Positions 18,723 to 27,716 of a DNA stretch of 64,000 nt are shown one piece after another. Below the pieces are notes generated by a model, which was given only the letters and a program-made list of their open reading frames with translations, was not told where the DNA came from and made no database searches. Source of the DNA: Suilimivivens sp964507235 (GTDB taxonomy: Bacteria > Bacillota > Clostridia > Lachnospirales > Lachnospiraceae); assembly GCA_964507235.1 (NCBI GenBank), contig CAZDPE010000001.1:10047-74046 (forward strand), given 5' to 3'. Every line of letters begins with the position of its first letter. Position 1 is the first letter of the stretch. The position numbers and the translations under genes were made by a program.

Positions 18723-20217
18723 AAAACGGTATAGTCTTTTAAACCTCTCTTTGCAGGGAAAAATCAGCAGTATTTATATTTTGACAAATCTGCTGGTCTG
18801 TCTGATCAATCTTCTTTTAATCCTGGGAATCAACCGGATGTCCGGAGAAATGGAACTGGTCTATCAGGATAATATGCATCTGAACGAGCTGTCTGCTGCA
18901 TTGAACGCCGTACAAGACAGCATGACCGAATATCTGAATGCGAAAACCAGCGAATCCCTGGAAGAATATTACAGAAATGAACAGATTTATTTGAGTTTAG
19001 CGGAAGAGTTAAATGATGAGGTAACAGGAATTTCTTTTGACCGGATGAAAAGAAATATCCGGCATATGTCCGATACCTATCTGGAAACAGCTGACCAGAC
19101 AATTGAAGCAAAGCGCGGACGCAATGTTGAAAAATACAGAATACGGTATGAAAATGCAACTCAAATATATGGTTATATTACCACATACATCAATAATCTG
19201 AACAATCAGCAATTTCAAAGCAATTCAGAAAACTATAATGAGCTTGTCCATGCCTTCCGGCTTTTTGAGGCAGTCAGTATCGGCATCACGTTTATTGTTA
19301 TGTTTGTCAATGTGGGCATTATCATAAAGCTGGTGGGAACCATTATCAATCCTCTTAAGGTTTTGTCAAAATCCGCAGACGAAGTGGCAAAGGGCAATTT
19401 TGACATAGCCCTTTTAGAGGTACAATCGCAGGACGAAATCGGCGTTGTAACAGGAGCCTTTAATCAGATGATTGTCAGCATCAGGGAATATATTGAGCGG
19501 ATTCGGCACAGTCTGGAAGTAGAACGCCTTATGAAGGAAAAGGAGCTGATGATGGACGCCCATCTGAAGGATGCCCAGCTAAAATATCTGCAGGCACAGA
19601 TTAATCCCCACTTTCTGTTCAACACCCTGAATGCAGGGGCCCAGCTTGCCATGATGGAGGGTGCTGACAGAACCTATCAGTATGTGCAGAATATGGCGGA
19701 TTTTTTCCGCTATAATGTGAAAAAGGGCGATGAGATAGTTACTCTTCGTGAAGAGATTGAATTAGTGGATAACTATATTTATATTTTGAATGTCCGGTTT
19801 TCGGGGGATATCCATTACGAAAAGAAAGTAGATCAATCCCTTCTGCAGACAGAAATGCCGAGTATGATTCTCCAGCCCATTGTAGAAAATTGTGTCAATC
19901 ACGGCATTCGTGAAATGGCAGGAAACGGCAGAATATGGCTGTCTGTCTATTGCATTGATGATACGGCATGCATCAGCATCCGGGACAACGGCATCGGCAT
20001 GAGCAAAGAAACCATAAATAAAATTTTAAGCGGTACTTACCGGGAAGAAGAACTGGCAGCGGGCTCCAACGGTATCGGCATGGACAATGTAATAGCACGA
20101 TTAAAGCTTTTTACGGAAAGCGATGATGTTATGTCAATTATCAGCGACGGCACAGACAAGGGAACTGAAGTTATTATTTATCTTCAGATAAAAGAACGGG
20201 AGGAATATGATGTATAA
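18715..20217 (+). CDS. LytS/YesM-type sensor histidine kinase
   Basis: 500 residues. Transmembrane helices at about 15-40 and 185-210 flank an extracellular helical sensor; a HAMP domain follows (INPLKVLSKSADEVAKGNF), then a His_kinase domain with the acceptor histidine in QAQINPHFLFNTL, and a HATPase (QPIVENCVNHGI, DNGIGMS, GSNGIGMDNV). This architecture pairs with YesN-type AraC response regulators. The start overlaps the preceding binding protein and the end overlaps the regulator (11 bp), so the three are translationally coupled. It likely reads the liganded state of the anchored binding protein. Confidence 0.9.
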   Translation: MNKKRYSLLNLSLQGKISSIYILTNLLVCLINLLLILGINRMSGEMELVYQDNMHLNELSAALNAVQDSMTEYLNAKTSESLEEYYRNEQIYLSLAEELNDEVTGISFDRMKRNIRHMSDTYLETADQTIEAKRGRNVEKYRIRYENATQIYGYITTYINNLNNQQFQSNSENYNELVHAFRLFEAVSIGITFIVMFVNVGIIIKLVGTIINPLKVLSKSADEVAKGNFDIALLEVQSQDEIGVVTGAFNQMIVSIREYIERIRHSLEVERLMKEKELMMDAHLKDAQLKYLQAQINPHFLFNTLNAGAQLAMMEGADRTYQYVQNMADFFRYNVKKGDEIVTLREEIELVDNYIYILNVRFSGDIHYEKKVDQSLLQTEMPSMILQPIVENCVNHGIREMAGNGRIWLSVYCIDDTACISIRDNGIGMSKETINKILSGTYREEELAAGSNGIGMDNVIARLKLFTESDDVMSIISDGTDKGTEVIIYLQIKEREEYDV

Positions 20218-21799
20218 AATCATGCTTGCGGATGACGAAGGAATTGTAATTGATTCCCTGAAATTTATTATCGGAAAAGAATTCGGAGATGACTGTATTG
20301 TAGAATACGCCAAAACAGGCAGAAGCGTGATTGAGCTGGCGGAAAAATTTCGTCCGGACATTGCCATCATGGATATTCAGATGCCCGGAATTAACGGAAT
20401 TGAGGCCATGAAGGAAATAAGAAAGAATAATAATAATGTTATTTTTATCGTTATGTCTGCCTATGATAAATTTGATTATGCCAAAGAAGCGATTAAATTA
20501 GGTGTCCTGGAGTATATTACCAAGCCAATGGAACGGACAAAAATTGTTTCCGTCCTGAGAAAGGGCATGAAAATAATAGATGAAGGCCGTGAAAAACGAA
20601 GCAATGACCTTTTGGTAAAAGAGAAAATGGAAACCGTCATTCCCATCATTGAAAGCGGCCTGATTTATGACATTCTGTTGCAGGAGCATTTTACGGAGGA
20701 TATTGAAAACTACAAGACTCTCCTGGGTCTTGATAAACGATATGCTTATATGATTGTAATTATATGCGGAGATGAACGAAAGGGAAACCGCATGACCAAT
20801 GCCGTCGGCAGCAGTGTAAAGATGCAGCAGCATTACCTGGAGGTACGGGAATGCGTAAAAGATTATTTTGACTGCATCATAGGAACGGTTATGGCAAATA
20901 AGCTTGCTGTCTTAGTGCCCTACGAAAAAGGGGAAATGGATTATAATGAGAGAATTGATTTAATAGAAAAAGCCAGAGAACTGGTCCGCCGCATGTGCCA
21001 AAAAACGGGCATCAGCTTTCGTATCGGCATCGGTAAGGCCGGAGAACTTCAGGAAATGGCAAGGTCGTATGACGAAGCGCTGAATTCTCTTATTATGACC
21101 ACAGGAAGCGTCGCCCATGCGGACGATCTGCCCATTGGCTGCGATTATGCAGAGGATTATCCGATTCATCTGGAGAAGCGTTTATTTGAAGAGGTAGAAA
21201 AAGGCGAAATCAAACATGCCCTTACAACTGCAAAAAGCTTTTTTGACTGGATGGTGGAAAACAATCCTGACAGCCTTATGGAAATCCGGCTAAAAATACT
21301 GGAATTTACTTTATGGGCGGAACACATAGCATATGAAAAAGGCGGCATGACATACCAGTTCAAATCCAGACAGAATTATCTTCCCGCCATTATGGGTACT
21401 GAGGACTTAAATGAGCTCTGGGAATGGTTTCAGGAAAAGATTTTAGATGCCTGCCAGAATATTATGGGAAAACGGGAAGAAAAATCCAACAGTATTATCG
21501 AAATGTCCGAGGACTATATCAAAAATAACTTTAATAAAGATATTTCTCTGGACGAGGTATCCAGGGCAGTAAATATCAGTCCCTATTATTTCAGCAAAAT
21601 ATTTAAGGAAGGTACCGGAAAAAATTTTATTGAATATCTGACAAACATTCGTATCGAAAAGGCAAAGGAACTGCTTAATACCACGGAATATTCCATGAAA
21701 GAGATCTGCACCCTGTGCGGATATTCCGATCCCAACTATTTCAGCCGTTCCTTTAAGAAAAATGTAGGAGTCACACCTACAGAGTACAAAAATGTATAA
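20207..21799 (+). CDS. YesN-type response regulator with AraC DNA-binding domain
   Basis: 530 residues. Receiver domain (about 1-125) with DD at 10-11 and the acceptor D in DIAIMDIQMPGING (about 55), a long linker with helical segments, and two AraC helix-turn-helix motifs at the C-terminus (ISLDEVSRAVNISPYYFSKIFKEGTG, MKEICTLCGYSDPNYFSRSFKKNVGVTPTEY). It probably activates the downstream ABC transporter promoter near 23.0 kb when phosphorylated. The first ATG (20207) and the second (20210) both follow GGAGG; either could be used. Confidence 0.92.
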   Translation: MMYKIMLADDEGIVIDSLKFIIGKEFGDDCIVEYAKTGRSVIELAEKFRPDIAIMDIQMPGINGIEAMKEIRKNNNNVIFIVMSAYDKFDYAKEAIKLGVLEYITKPMERTKIVSVLRKGMKIIDEGREKRSNDLLVKEKMETVIPIIESGLIYDILLQEHFTEDIENYKTLLGLDKRYAYMIVIICGDERKGNRMTNAVGSSVKMQQHYLEVRECVKDYFDCIIGTVMANKLAVLVPYEKGEMDYNERIDLIEKARELVRRMCQKTGISFRIGIGKAGELQEMARSYDEALNSLIMTTGSVAHADDLPIGCDYAEDYPIHLEKRLFEEVEKGEIKHALTTAKSFFDWMVENNPDSLMEIRLKILEFTLWAEHIAYEKGGMTYQFKSRQNYLPAIMGTEDLNELWEWFQEKILDACQNIMGKREEKSNSIIEMSEDYIKNNFNKDISLDEVSRAVNISPYYFSKIFKEGTGKNFIEYLTNIRIEKAKELLNTTEYSMKEICTLCGYSDPNYFSRSFKKNVGVTPTEYKNV

Positions 21800-21824
21800 A
21801 ACAGATAAGGAGCATTTAATTGAG

Positions 21825-22895
21825 ATGAAATTACAAAAAATTAAGGGCCGCCTGACAGGACTATGTCTAACTCTGATCCTTATGCTGACTGCCTGCAGCA
21901 ATATGGAAAGCAGTAAAGAAGTAACCGATATCCAGGAGGAACCCAAAATCCAGATTGGTATGAGCTTTGACTCCTTTGTCATTGAAAGATGGCAGCGGGA
22001 CAGGGATGTGTTTGTTTCCACCGCCAAAGTTCTGGGGGCTGAAGTCAATGTCCAGAATGCCAACGGTGATCTGGAAGAGCAAAAGAAACAAATTGATTAT
22101 TTTATAAAAAAGGGAATGGATGTTATCGTTGTAATCTGTATTGATTCCGACGGGCTTAAGAGCTCTGTTGAAAAAGCAAAGGAAGCAGGCATTAAGGTCA
22201 TTGCCTATGACCGGCTGATAACAAATGCGGATGTCGATCTCTATATTTCCTTTGATAATACAAAAGTCGGCGGCATGATGTCAGAAGCTCTTATTGATAA
22301 CGGACTTGCAGGAGGTTCCGTATTAATGCTCGGCGGCTCTCCCACTGATAATAATGTATCACTGGTGGAAGATGAATTTAAAAAAGATATGGCCGAGAAC
22401 AATGTAACTATTTTAGATTCCATTCATGTAGACGGCTGGCTTGCGGAATTAGCCGCCGAATATATGTACCAGCATATGGATATTGTAGCTGAAGCAGATG
22501 CCATCATGTGCGGCAATGATGACATTGCCAGCCGGGTAGTTCCCGTACTGGCAGAGGAAAGGCTGGCAGGAAAAGTGCTGGTAGTCGGACAGGATGCGGA
22601 CCTGGAAGCCTGCCAGAGAATTGTGGAAGGTACCCAGGTCATGACCGTCTATAAACCGGTGGAAAAACTGGCGCAGCGGGCCGCCGAATACGCTGTGGCT
22701 CTTGCCCAGGGAGAAGATATTGCCGGCAATGATATTATTATGCTGGATAATGGAAATTTTCAGATTCCTTACGTGGGAATTGAACCCGTAAGTGTAACTG
22801 AGGACAATATTAATGAAGTTATCATCAACAGCGGTTTTCACTTAAAAGAAGATGTATATTTGAATGTGCCAAACAAAATGCCCGGCAAGGAATAG
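21825..22895 (+). CDS. Sugar-binding lipoprotein, ChvE/XylF-like (first)
   Basis: 356 residues. Signal peptide ending in lipobox LTAC (cysteine near residue 24), then a type I binding-protein fold with features of ChvE/xylose-binding proteins: GMSFDSFVIERWQRD, KKGMDVIVVICIDSDGL, AYDRLI, SFDNTKVG, GSPTDNN and GQDADLEACQRI. The ATG at 21825 (AAGGAG 12 nt upstream) fits a normal signal peptide; an in-frame ATG at 21792 would add a charged leader and overlap the regulator. It is separated from the next binding protein by a 167-bp regulatory gap, so it belongs to the regulatory transcript and may help sensing rather than bulk uptake. Confidence 0.85.
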   Translation: MKLQKIKGRLTGLCLTLILMLTACSNMESSKEVTDIQEEPKIQIGMSFDSFVIERWQRDRDVFVSTAKVLGAEVNVQNANGDLEEQKKQIDYFIKKGMDVIVVICIDSDGLKSSVEKAKEAGIKVIAYDRLITNADVDLYISFDNTKVGGMMSEALIDNGLAGGSVLMLGGSPTDNNVSLVEDEFKKDMAENNVTILDSIHVDGWLAELAAEYMYQHMDIVAEADAIMCGNDDIASRVVPVLAEERLAGKVLVVGQDADLEACQRIVEGTQVMTVYKPVEKLAQRAAEYAVALAQGEDIAGNDIIMLDNGNFQIPYVGIEPVSVTEDNINEVIINSGFHLKEDVYLNVPNKMPGKE

Positions 22896-22930
22896 GACTT
22901 TTTTGCTAAAAAATAAATTTATAACAAAAT

Positions 22931-23030
22931 TATCCTGTTTTTGTAAAATCAGAAAAAAATGTACTATGCAAAATATACAGAAAAACGCAAAAATATCCTG
23001 TTTTCGTTGTGTAATATCGTGTGTTATAGT
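22931..23030 (+). promoter_or_regulatory. Promoter region with two direct repeats, candidate YesN-type sites
   Basis: TATCCTGTTTTTG at 22931-22943 and TATCCTGTTTTCG at 22994-23006 are near-identical and start 63 bp apart, close to six helical turns. The second copy lies just ahead of a possible -10 hexamer TATAGT (23025-23030), with no good -35, as expected for an activator-dependent promoter. The next gene starts at 23063 with GGGAGG before it. The adjacent AraC-type regulator is the obvious candidate binder; this is inference. Confidence 0.5.
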
Positions 23031-23062
23031 AATATCACCAAATCGAAAGGGAGGATTTTTTA

Positions 23063-24211
23063 ATGAAAACAAAATTACTCAGCGCATTATTAAGCGCAGC
23101 AATGGTAGCTACTCTTTTAGTTGGCTGCGGCGGTTCCAGTTCCACTTCCGCTTCAAGCAGTTCATCTTCTTCCTCTGATGGAGGCAAGATTGGTATTTCA
23201 ATGCCGACCCAGTCCCTTGAGCGTTGGAATCGTGATGGTTCCTATCTCGATCAGCAGTTCCAGTCTGCAGGCTTTGAAACTGTACTTACCTATTCTGACA
23301 ATGATTCCGGAAGGCAGGTAAATGATATTCAGAATATGTTGGCAGATGGAGTTGACTTGCTTATCATTTCAGCTATTGACGGTGAAGCTTTAAATACAGC
23401 TATGAACGAAGCTGCCGAAGCAGGCGTTCCGGTTATTGCTTATGACCGTCTGATTATGAATGATGCCGTATCCTATTATGTATCCTTTGATAACTATACC
23501 GTTGGTAAGCTTCAAGGACAGTTTATTGAAGAATCCCTTGATCTCGCTAATGCAAGCGGCAAATCCTATAACCTGGAAATCACAGCCGGCGATCCTGCTG
23601 ATAATAACGCAGGTTACTTCTACAACGGCGCTATGGATGTTCTGAATCCTTATATTGAAGCAGGTACATTGAACGTAGTGTCCGGGCAGACCGATTTTGA
23701 TACGGTTGCCACCGATCAGTGGAGTACTGATACAGCACTCGAAAGAGCACAGAACGTTCTTTCTTCCTACTATGCAGACGGCACGCAGCTGGATGTATGG
23801 CTTTGCTCCAATGATTCAACCGCTTTAGGTGTTGCTCAGGCTATTACTTCCGACTATGCGGGTTCTAACTCCGTATTAATTACAGGCCAGGATGGTGATG
23901 AAGCAAACCTTAAGAACATCGTTGACGGCATTCAGACCATGACCGTTTATAAGAACGTAAGCAACGAATCTATTGTTACATTAGCTCTTGCAAAAGCTAT
24001 TATGGCCGGCGAAACGATTGATGAATCTCTGATTCCTTCCTTCGGAATTGACTGTGCATATGACGTTGAGTCTTATGAAACTTCCGCCGGAAACAAATGC
24101 CCTTCCTTCCTGCTTGTACCCAGTGTAATCACAAAGGACAATCTGCAGGAACTGGTTGATACAGGTCTGTATACCATGGGTGATGATGGATATCTTTCCG
24201 CAGTACAATAA
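23063..24211 (+). CDS. Multiple-monosaccharide ABC transporter substrate-binding lipoprotein (ChvE-like)
   Basis: 382 residues. Signal peptide with lipobox LVGC (cysteine about 22), a serine-rich linker, then a ChvE-type sugar-binding fold: GISMPTQSLERWNRDG, GVDLLIISAIDGEAL, AYDRLIMN, SFDNYTVGKLQG, GDPADNNAGYFYNGA, LCSNDSTALGVAQ and TGQDGDEANL. This family delivers xylose, arabinose, glucose or galactose to the MmsAB (GguAB) transporter encoded next. Codon choice is markedly optimised compared with the gene before it, suggesting high expression. A terminator hairpin follows and probably limits downstream transcription. Confidence 0.92.
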   Translation: MKTKLLSALLSAAMVATLLVGCGGSSSTSASSSSSSSSDGGKIGISMPTQSLERWNRDGSYLDQQFQSAGFETVLTYSDNDSGRQVNDIQNMLADGVDLLIISAIDGEALNTAMNEAAEAGVPVIAYDRLIMNDAVSYYVSFDNYTVGKLQGQFIEESLDLANASGKSYNLEITAGDPADNNAGYFYNGAMDVLNPYIEAGTLNVVSGQTDFDTVATDQWSTDTALERAQNVLSSYYADGTQLDVWLCSNDSTALGVAQAITSDYAGSNSVLITGQDGDEANLKNIVDGIQTMTVYKNVSNESIVTLALAKAIMAGETIDESLIPSFGIDCAYDVESYETSAGNKCPSFLLVPSVITKDNLQELVDTGLYTMGDDGYLSAVQ

Positions 24212-24235
24212 GTTCAGTAATTTTTATACCAGAAA

Positions 24236-24268
24236 AAAGGGCGGGGCATCTGGCCCGCCCTTTCTTTT
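24236..24268 (+). terminator. Attenuating terminator between binding-protein and ATPase genes
   Basis: 10-bp stem AAAGGGCGGG (24236-24245) with CCCGCCCTTT (24254-24263), 8-nt loop, followed by a T-rich run. It lies 25 bp after the binding-protein stop and before the ATPase gene of the same transporter, so partial read-through would yield more binding protein than ATPase and permease. Confidence 0.85.
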
Positions 24269-24310
24269 AAATTTGCAAAATAAACAAAAAAAGAGAGGAG
24301 GAAGATTTTT

Positions 24311-25846
24311 TTGGCTGATATTATTTTGGAAATGAAATCCATTACCAAAGAATTTCCGGGAGTAAAAGCACTGGATAATGTAAATCTGGTGGTAGAACGC
24401 GGGGAGATTCATGCCCTGATTGGTGAAAACGGAGCAGGAAAATCCACCCTGATGAATGTATTATCCGGTACATATCCCGCAGGCAGCTATGAGGGTGAAA
24501 TTTATTATAACGGAGAACTTTGCCAGTTCAAAACCCTGAAAGACAGCGAAGAAAAAGGAATTGTAATTATTCATCAGGAACTGGCTTTAATTCCGCTTCT
24601 TACTATTGGCGAAAATATGTTCCTTGGTAATGAAAAAAGAAATAAGTTCGGATACATTGACTGGGATATGACCTACAATGAAGCCGAAAAACATATGAAA
24701 CAGGTTGGATTAAATGAATCCGCGCGTTCTTTGATTAAGGATATCGGTACCGGCAAGCAGCAGTTAGTGGAGATTGCAAAAGCATTTTCCAAGAACGTAA
24801 AGCTGCTGATTTTGGATGAACCCACATCTTCTCTGAATGATGAGGATGCAAAGATGCTCCTTGATCTTCTGATGGAATTCAAGAAAAACGGACTGACATC
24901 CATTATAATTACTCATAAGCTGAATGAAATCATTTATTGTGCGGATAAAGCAACAATCATTCGTGATGGTTCCACAATTGAAACTCTTGTGAAAGGCGTG
25001 GATGAATTCAGCGAAGATCGTATTATCAAGGGTATGGTTGGACGTCCTATGGATGACCGTTATCCGGCCCGTGAGCATAAGGTTCAGAAGGAAGTAGGTC
25101 TGGAAGTAAAGAACTGGACTGTTTATCATCCTCTTTATCATGAAAAGGTTGTAGACCACAATATTTCCTTTAAAATACATAAAGGTGAAGTTATTGGTTT
25201 TTCCGGACTTCAGGGCGCAGGACGTACAGAGCTTGCAATGTCCATTTTTGGAAAAAGCTATGGTACCAATATCAGCGGAGAATTATACCTGGATGGCAAA
25301 AAAGTGGATTTGAAAACTCCTGAACAGGCAATCCACCATGGGCTTGCCTATGTTACAGAAGACAGAAAAGTCAATGGATTAATCCTGAATGAAACCATCC
25401 GCTTTAATACTACGCTTGCCCGTCTGGATAAGGTTTGCTCGAAAGGCATTATAGATACCACATCAGAAAAGAATGTAGCGGAAGAAATGACTGCTGCCAT
25501 GGGAACAAAAACACCGACCATTGAACAGAAAATCGGAAATCTGTCCGGCGGCAACCAGCAGAAAGCGCTTCTTGGCAAATGGATGTTTACAGAACCGGAT
25601 GTCCTGATTCTGGATGAACCCACCCGCGGTATTGATGTCGGCGCCAAATATGATATTTACTGTCTGATTAATCAGATGGTGGAAAACGGCAAATCAGTAA
25701 TTATGATTTCTTCAGAAATGCCTGAATTAATTGGTATGTGTGACCGAATTTACGTAATGAATGAAGGCGAGCTTCGCGGTGAACTGGATGCGAAAGACGC
25801 TACACAGGAAAAAATCATGAGTTACATTATCAGTGCCACTAATTAA
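24311..25846 (+). CDS. Sugar ABC transporter ATPase, two-domain (MmsA/GguA-like)
   Basis: 511 residues with duplicated ABC domains: first Walker A GENGAGKST and Walker B LLILDEPTSSLND, second domain with a degenerate Walker A (SGLQGAGRTEL) and signature LSGGNQQK with LILDEPTRGIDVGAK. This is the RbsA/XylG/MmsA architecture. The start is a TTG (24311) preceded by AGGAGG; no ATG fits better. It energises monosaccharide import with the next gene's permease. Confidence 0.93.
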   Translation: MADIILEMKSITKEFPGVKALDNVNLVVERGEIHALIGENGAGKSTLMNVLSGTYPAGSYEGEIYYNGELCQFKTLKDSEEKGIVIIHQELALIPLLTIGENMFLGNEKRNKFGYIDWDMTYNEAEKHMKQVGLNESARSLIKDIGTGKQQLVEIAKAFSKNVKLLILDEPTSSLNDEDAKMLLDLLMEFKKNGLTSIIITHKLNEIIYCADKATIIRDGSTIETLVKGVDEFSEDRIIKGMVGRPMDDRYPAREHKVQKEVGLEVKNWTVYHPLYHEKVVDHNISFKIHKGEVIGFSGLQGAGRTELAMSIFGKSYGTNISGELYLDGKKVDLKTPEQAIHHGLAYVTEDRKVNGLILNETIRFNTTLARLDKVCSKGIIDTTSEKNVAEEMTAAMGTKTPTIEQKIGNLSGGNQQKALLGKWMFTEPDVLILDEPTRGIDVGAKYDIYCLINQMVENGKSVIMISSEMPELIGMCDRIYVMNEGELRGELDAKDATQEKIMSYIISATN

Positions 25847-25867
25847 AACGAAGGGAGTGTTTAATAT

Positions 25868-27061
25868 ATGTCAACCAAAAATGAAAATCAGGGTGCATCA
25901 AAGCCCAATATAGGTGCTTTTCTGACCAAAAACAGTATGGTCATTGCCCTTGTTATCGTATTTATTTTATTTTACTTTTTGACAGGCGGACGTCTGTTAT
26001 ATGCCCAGAATATGTCTAATCTGCTTCTTCAGAACGGCTATGTATTAGTAATGGCCTGCGGTATGCTGCTCTGTATTCTTACCGGCGGTAACATTGACCT
26101 TTCTGTCGGATCCGTTATTTGTATGGTAGGCGGTATGGCTGCTGTTTTAATTACAAATCATGGATTCAACATTTATCTGACCATTCTGCTTTGTCTTATT
26201 GTAGGTCTTGCAGCCGGCGTATGGCAGGGCTATTGGATTGGATATGTCAGAATCCCTCCATTTATTACTACTTTGGGCGGTATGTTTATCTTCCGCGGTT
26301 TCGGACGTTTGATACTTGACAGTAAGACTGTATCTGTTCAGGATACATCTTTCCTGAATATTTTTACTGCTTATATCAAGATTCCGGGACTTGATACAGC
26401 TGACCGTATTCTTTCTCCGTTGATAGCAGGAATTCTGGCAGTTGCTATTATCTTTTACAACACATTTTCTTCCCGCGCCAAAAAGGCAAAGAAAGGCTAT
26501 CGTCAAAACAGTCCAATTGCTGATTACGGACGTGATGCGGTAATATCCATTGTTCTTCTGTTTTATTGCTATCTGCTTTGTCAGTATAAAGGAATTTCCG
26601 TTATGTTAATCTGGGTTGTTGCAATCTGTCTGATTTATCATTTCATTACCTCTAAAACTGCATTTGGACGTTACTTCTATGCTGTAGGCGGAAATGAAAA
26701 GGCAACAAAGCTTTCCGGTATCAATACCAACAAAGTTTACTTCATTGCATATGCAAACATGGGACTTTTGGCAGGCCTTTGCGGTCTGCTCTGTCTGGCA
26801 CGTGTCGGTTCTGTAAACGGTTCAACCGGTACTTCCTTTGAAATGGATGCAATCGGTGCCTGCTTCATCGGCGGTGCTTCTGCATACGGCGGAAGCGGTA
26901 CTATTCCCGGTGTTATCATCGGCGCTCTTTTACTTGGTGTAATTAACATGGGTATGTCCATCATGGGTATCGGTGACTCCTGGCAGTATGTTGTAAAGGG
27001 CGGCGTTCTTCTGGTTGCTGTTATATTCGACGTAATTTCCCACCGCAAGAGCGGAAAATAA
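25868..27061 (+). CDS. Sugar ABC transporter permease (MmsB/GguB-like)
   Basis: 397 residues, about ten transmembrane segments, with RbsC/XylH-family landmarks: CGMLLCILTGGNIDLSVGSV, PPFITTLGGMFIFRG, AVGGNEKATKLSGINT and GACFIGGASAYGGSGTIPG. The length and central insertion of about 40 residues resemble XylH/MmsB rather than RbsC. It follows the ATPase by 21 bp. Last gene of the transporter operon; repeat copy B and a terminator follow. Confidence 0.93.
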   Translation: MSTKNENQGASKPNIGAFLTKNSMVIALVIVFILFYFLTGGRLLYAQNMSNLLLQNGYVLVMACGMLLCILTGGNIDLSVGSVICMVGGMAAVLITNHGFNIYLTILLCLIVGLAAGVWQGYWIGYVRIPPFITTLGGMFIFRGFGRLILDSKTVSVQDTSFLNIFTAYIKIPGLDTADRILSPLIAGILAVAIIFYNTFSSRAKKAKKGYRQNSPIADYGRDAVISIVLLFYCYLLCQYKGISVMLIWVVAICLIYHFITSKTAFGRYFYAVGGNEKATKLSGINTNKVYFIAYANMGLLAGLCGLLCLARVGSVNGSTGTSFEMDAIGACFIGGASAYGGSGTIPGVIIGALLLGVINMGMSIMGIGDSWQYVVKGGVLLVAVIFDVISHRKSGK

Positions 27062-27099
27062 GATACAGCAAAGCACTCTGCGGACTTTCTGCTATTATG

Positions 27100-27226
27100 A
27101 GTCAATAACCCCGCCGCAAGCAGCGAGGCATGGAAATTGAAGCGCCCCAAGGGGCGGGGTATTGACCCTCGCGGCATTCGTCAAGATCATGCAAGCATGA
27201 CTTTGACTCATTGCACGCGGAAATAA
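27100..27226 (-). repeat. Dispersed two-hairpin repeat, copy B (inverted)
   Basis: Same element as at 2423-2550 and 39598-39734, in the opposite orientation. Hairpin 1 pairs 27180-27192 with 27195-27207. Hairpin 2 pairs 27102-27115 (TCAATAACCCCGCC) with 27153-27165 (GGCGGGGTATTGA). The arms of hairpin 2 differ from those in copies A and C yet stay complementary. It lies just after mmsB. Confidence 0.75.
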
Positions 27227-27228
27227 AT

Positions 27229-27284
27229 AAAATCCCTCTGAAGCGAAAACCTTTTGACTATATGCTTCAGAGGGATTATTTTTG
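27229..27284 (+). terminator. Rho-independent terminator of the sugar transporter operon
   Basis: 14-bp perfect stem AATCCCTCTGAAGC (27231-27244) with GCTTCAGAGGGATT (27264-27277), a 19-nt loop and a following ATTTTT run. It lies after mmsB and repeat copy B. Confidence 0.85.
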
Positions 27285-27569
27285 CCTGCTTCTTTGGAAA
27301 CAGAAGTTCTTCATGAAATGGAAATATGTAATCCCGGTGTTTCTGCAGAAATCCTGATAACAGCCTTCAAGGCAGACGGAACACAATTCTACTACGATTA
27401 TGAATTGAAGCAGGAACAATTAACGGATATTTCCCCTCTGGCCAGCCTTCCTCATATAGAAAATATTGAATTGAGAAAAACAAATGTCACAGATTTATCA
27501 GCCTTTACCGGACGTGAAAAATTATTGCGGGTGGAAAAAAGTAAATTACCGAAAAAAAAAGAAAACTGA
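27282..27569 (+). pseudogene. Leucine-rich-repeat-like fragment
   Basis: An open frame of 95 codons reads LTDISPLASLPHIENIELRK and then TNVTDLSAF, typical of internalin-type leucine-rich repeats, but only about one and a half repeats remain. The only in-frame starts are a TTG inside the preceding terminator and an ATG at 27318 without a ribosome binding site. No upstream domain or signal peptide is present. It is best read as the remnant of a larger surface protein; an expressed small protein cannot be excluded. It fills the 655-bp gap between mmsB and spoVG together with the repeat and terminators. Confidence 0.4.
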
Positions 27570-27639
27570 TTCCCTGGATGAAAAAATTCTTGAAATCAAT
27601 TCCAGGAAGCGCCAATAATTATCCGAAACTTATACGCAG

Positions 27640-27674
27640 AAAAACAGGGATGTCATTTGACATCCCTGTTTTTC
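27640..27674 (-). terminator. Terminator after spoVG (bidirectional)
   Basis: 16-bp stem AAAAACAGGGATGTCA with TGACATCCCTGTTTTT and a 2-nt loop. A/T runs on both sides let it act for spoVG (minus) and for anything entering from the plus strand. Confidence 0.85.
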
Positions 27675-27716
27675 TTACTGGTTTAGGCTTTATCTGCATG
27701 CCTTCCCCAAAAACAA

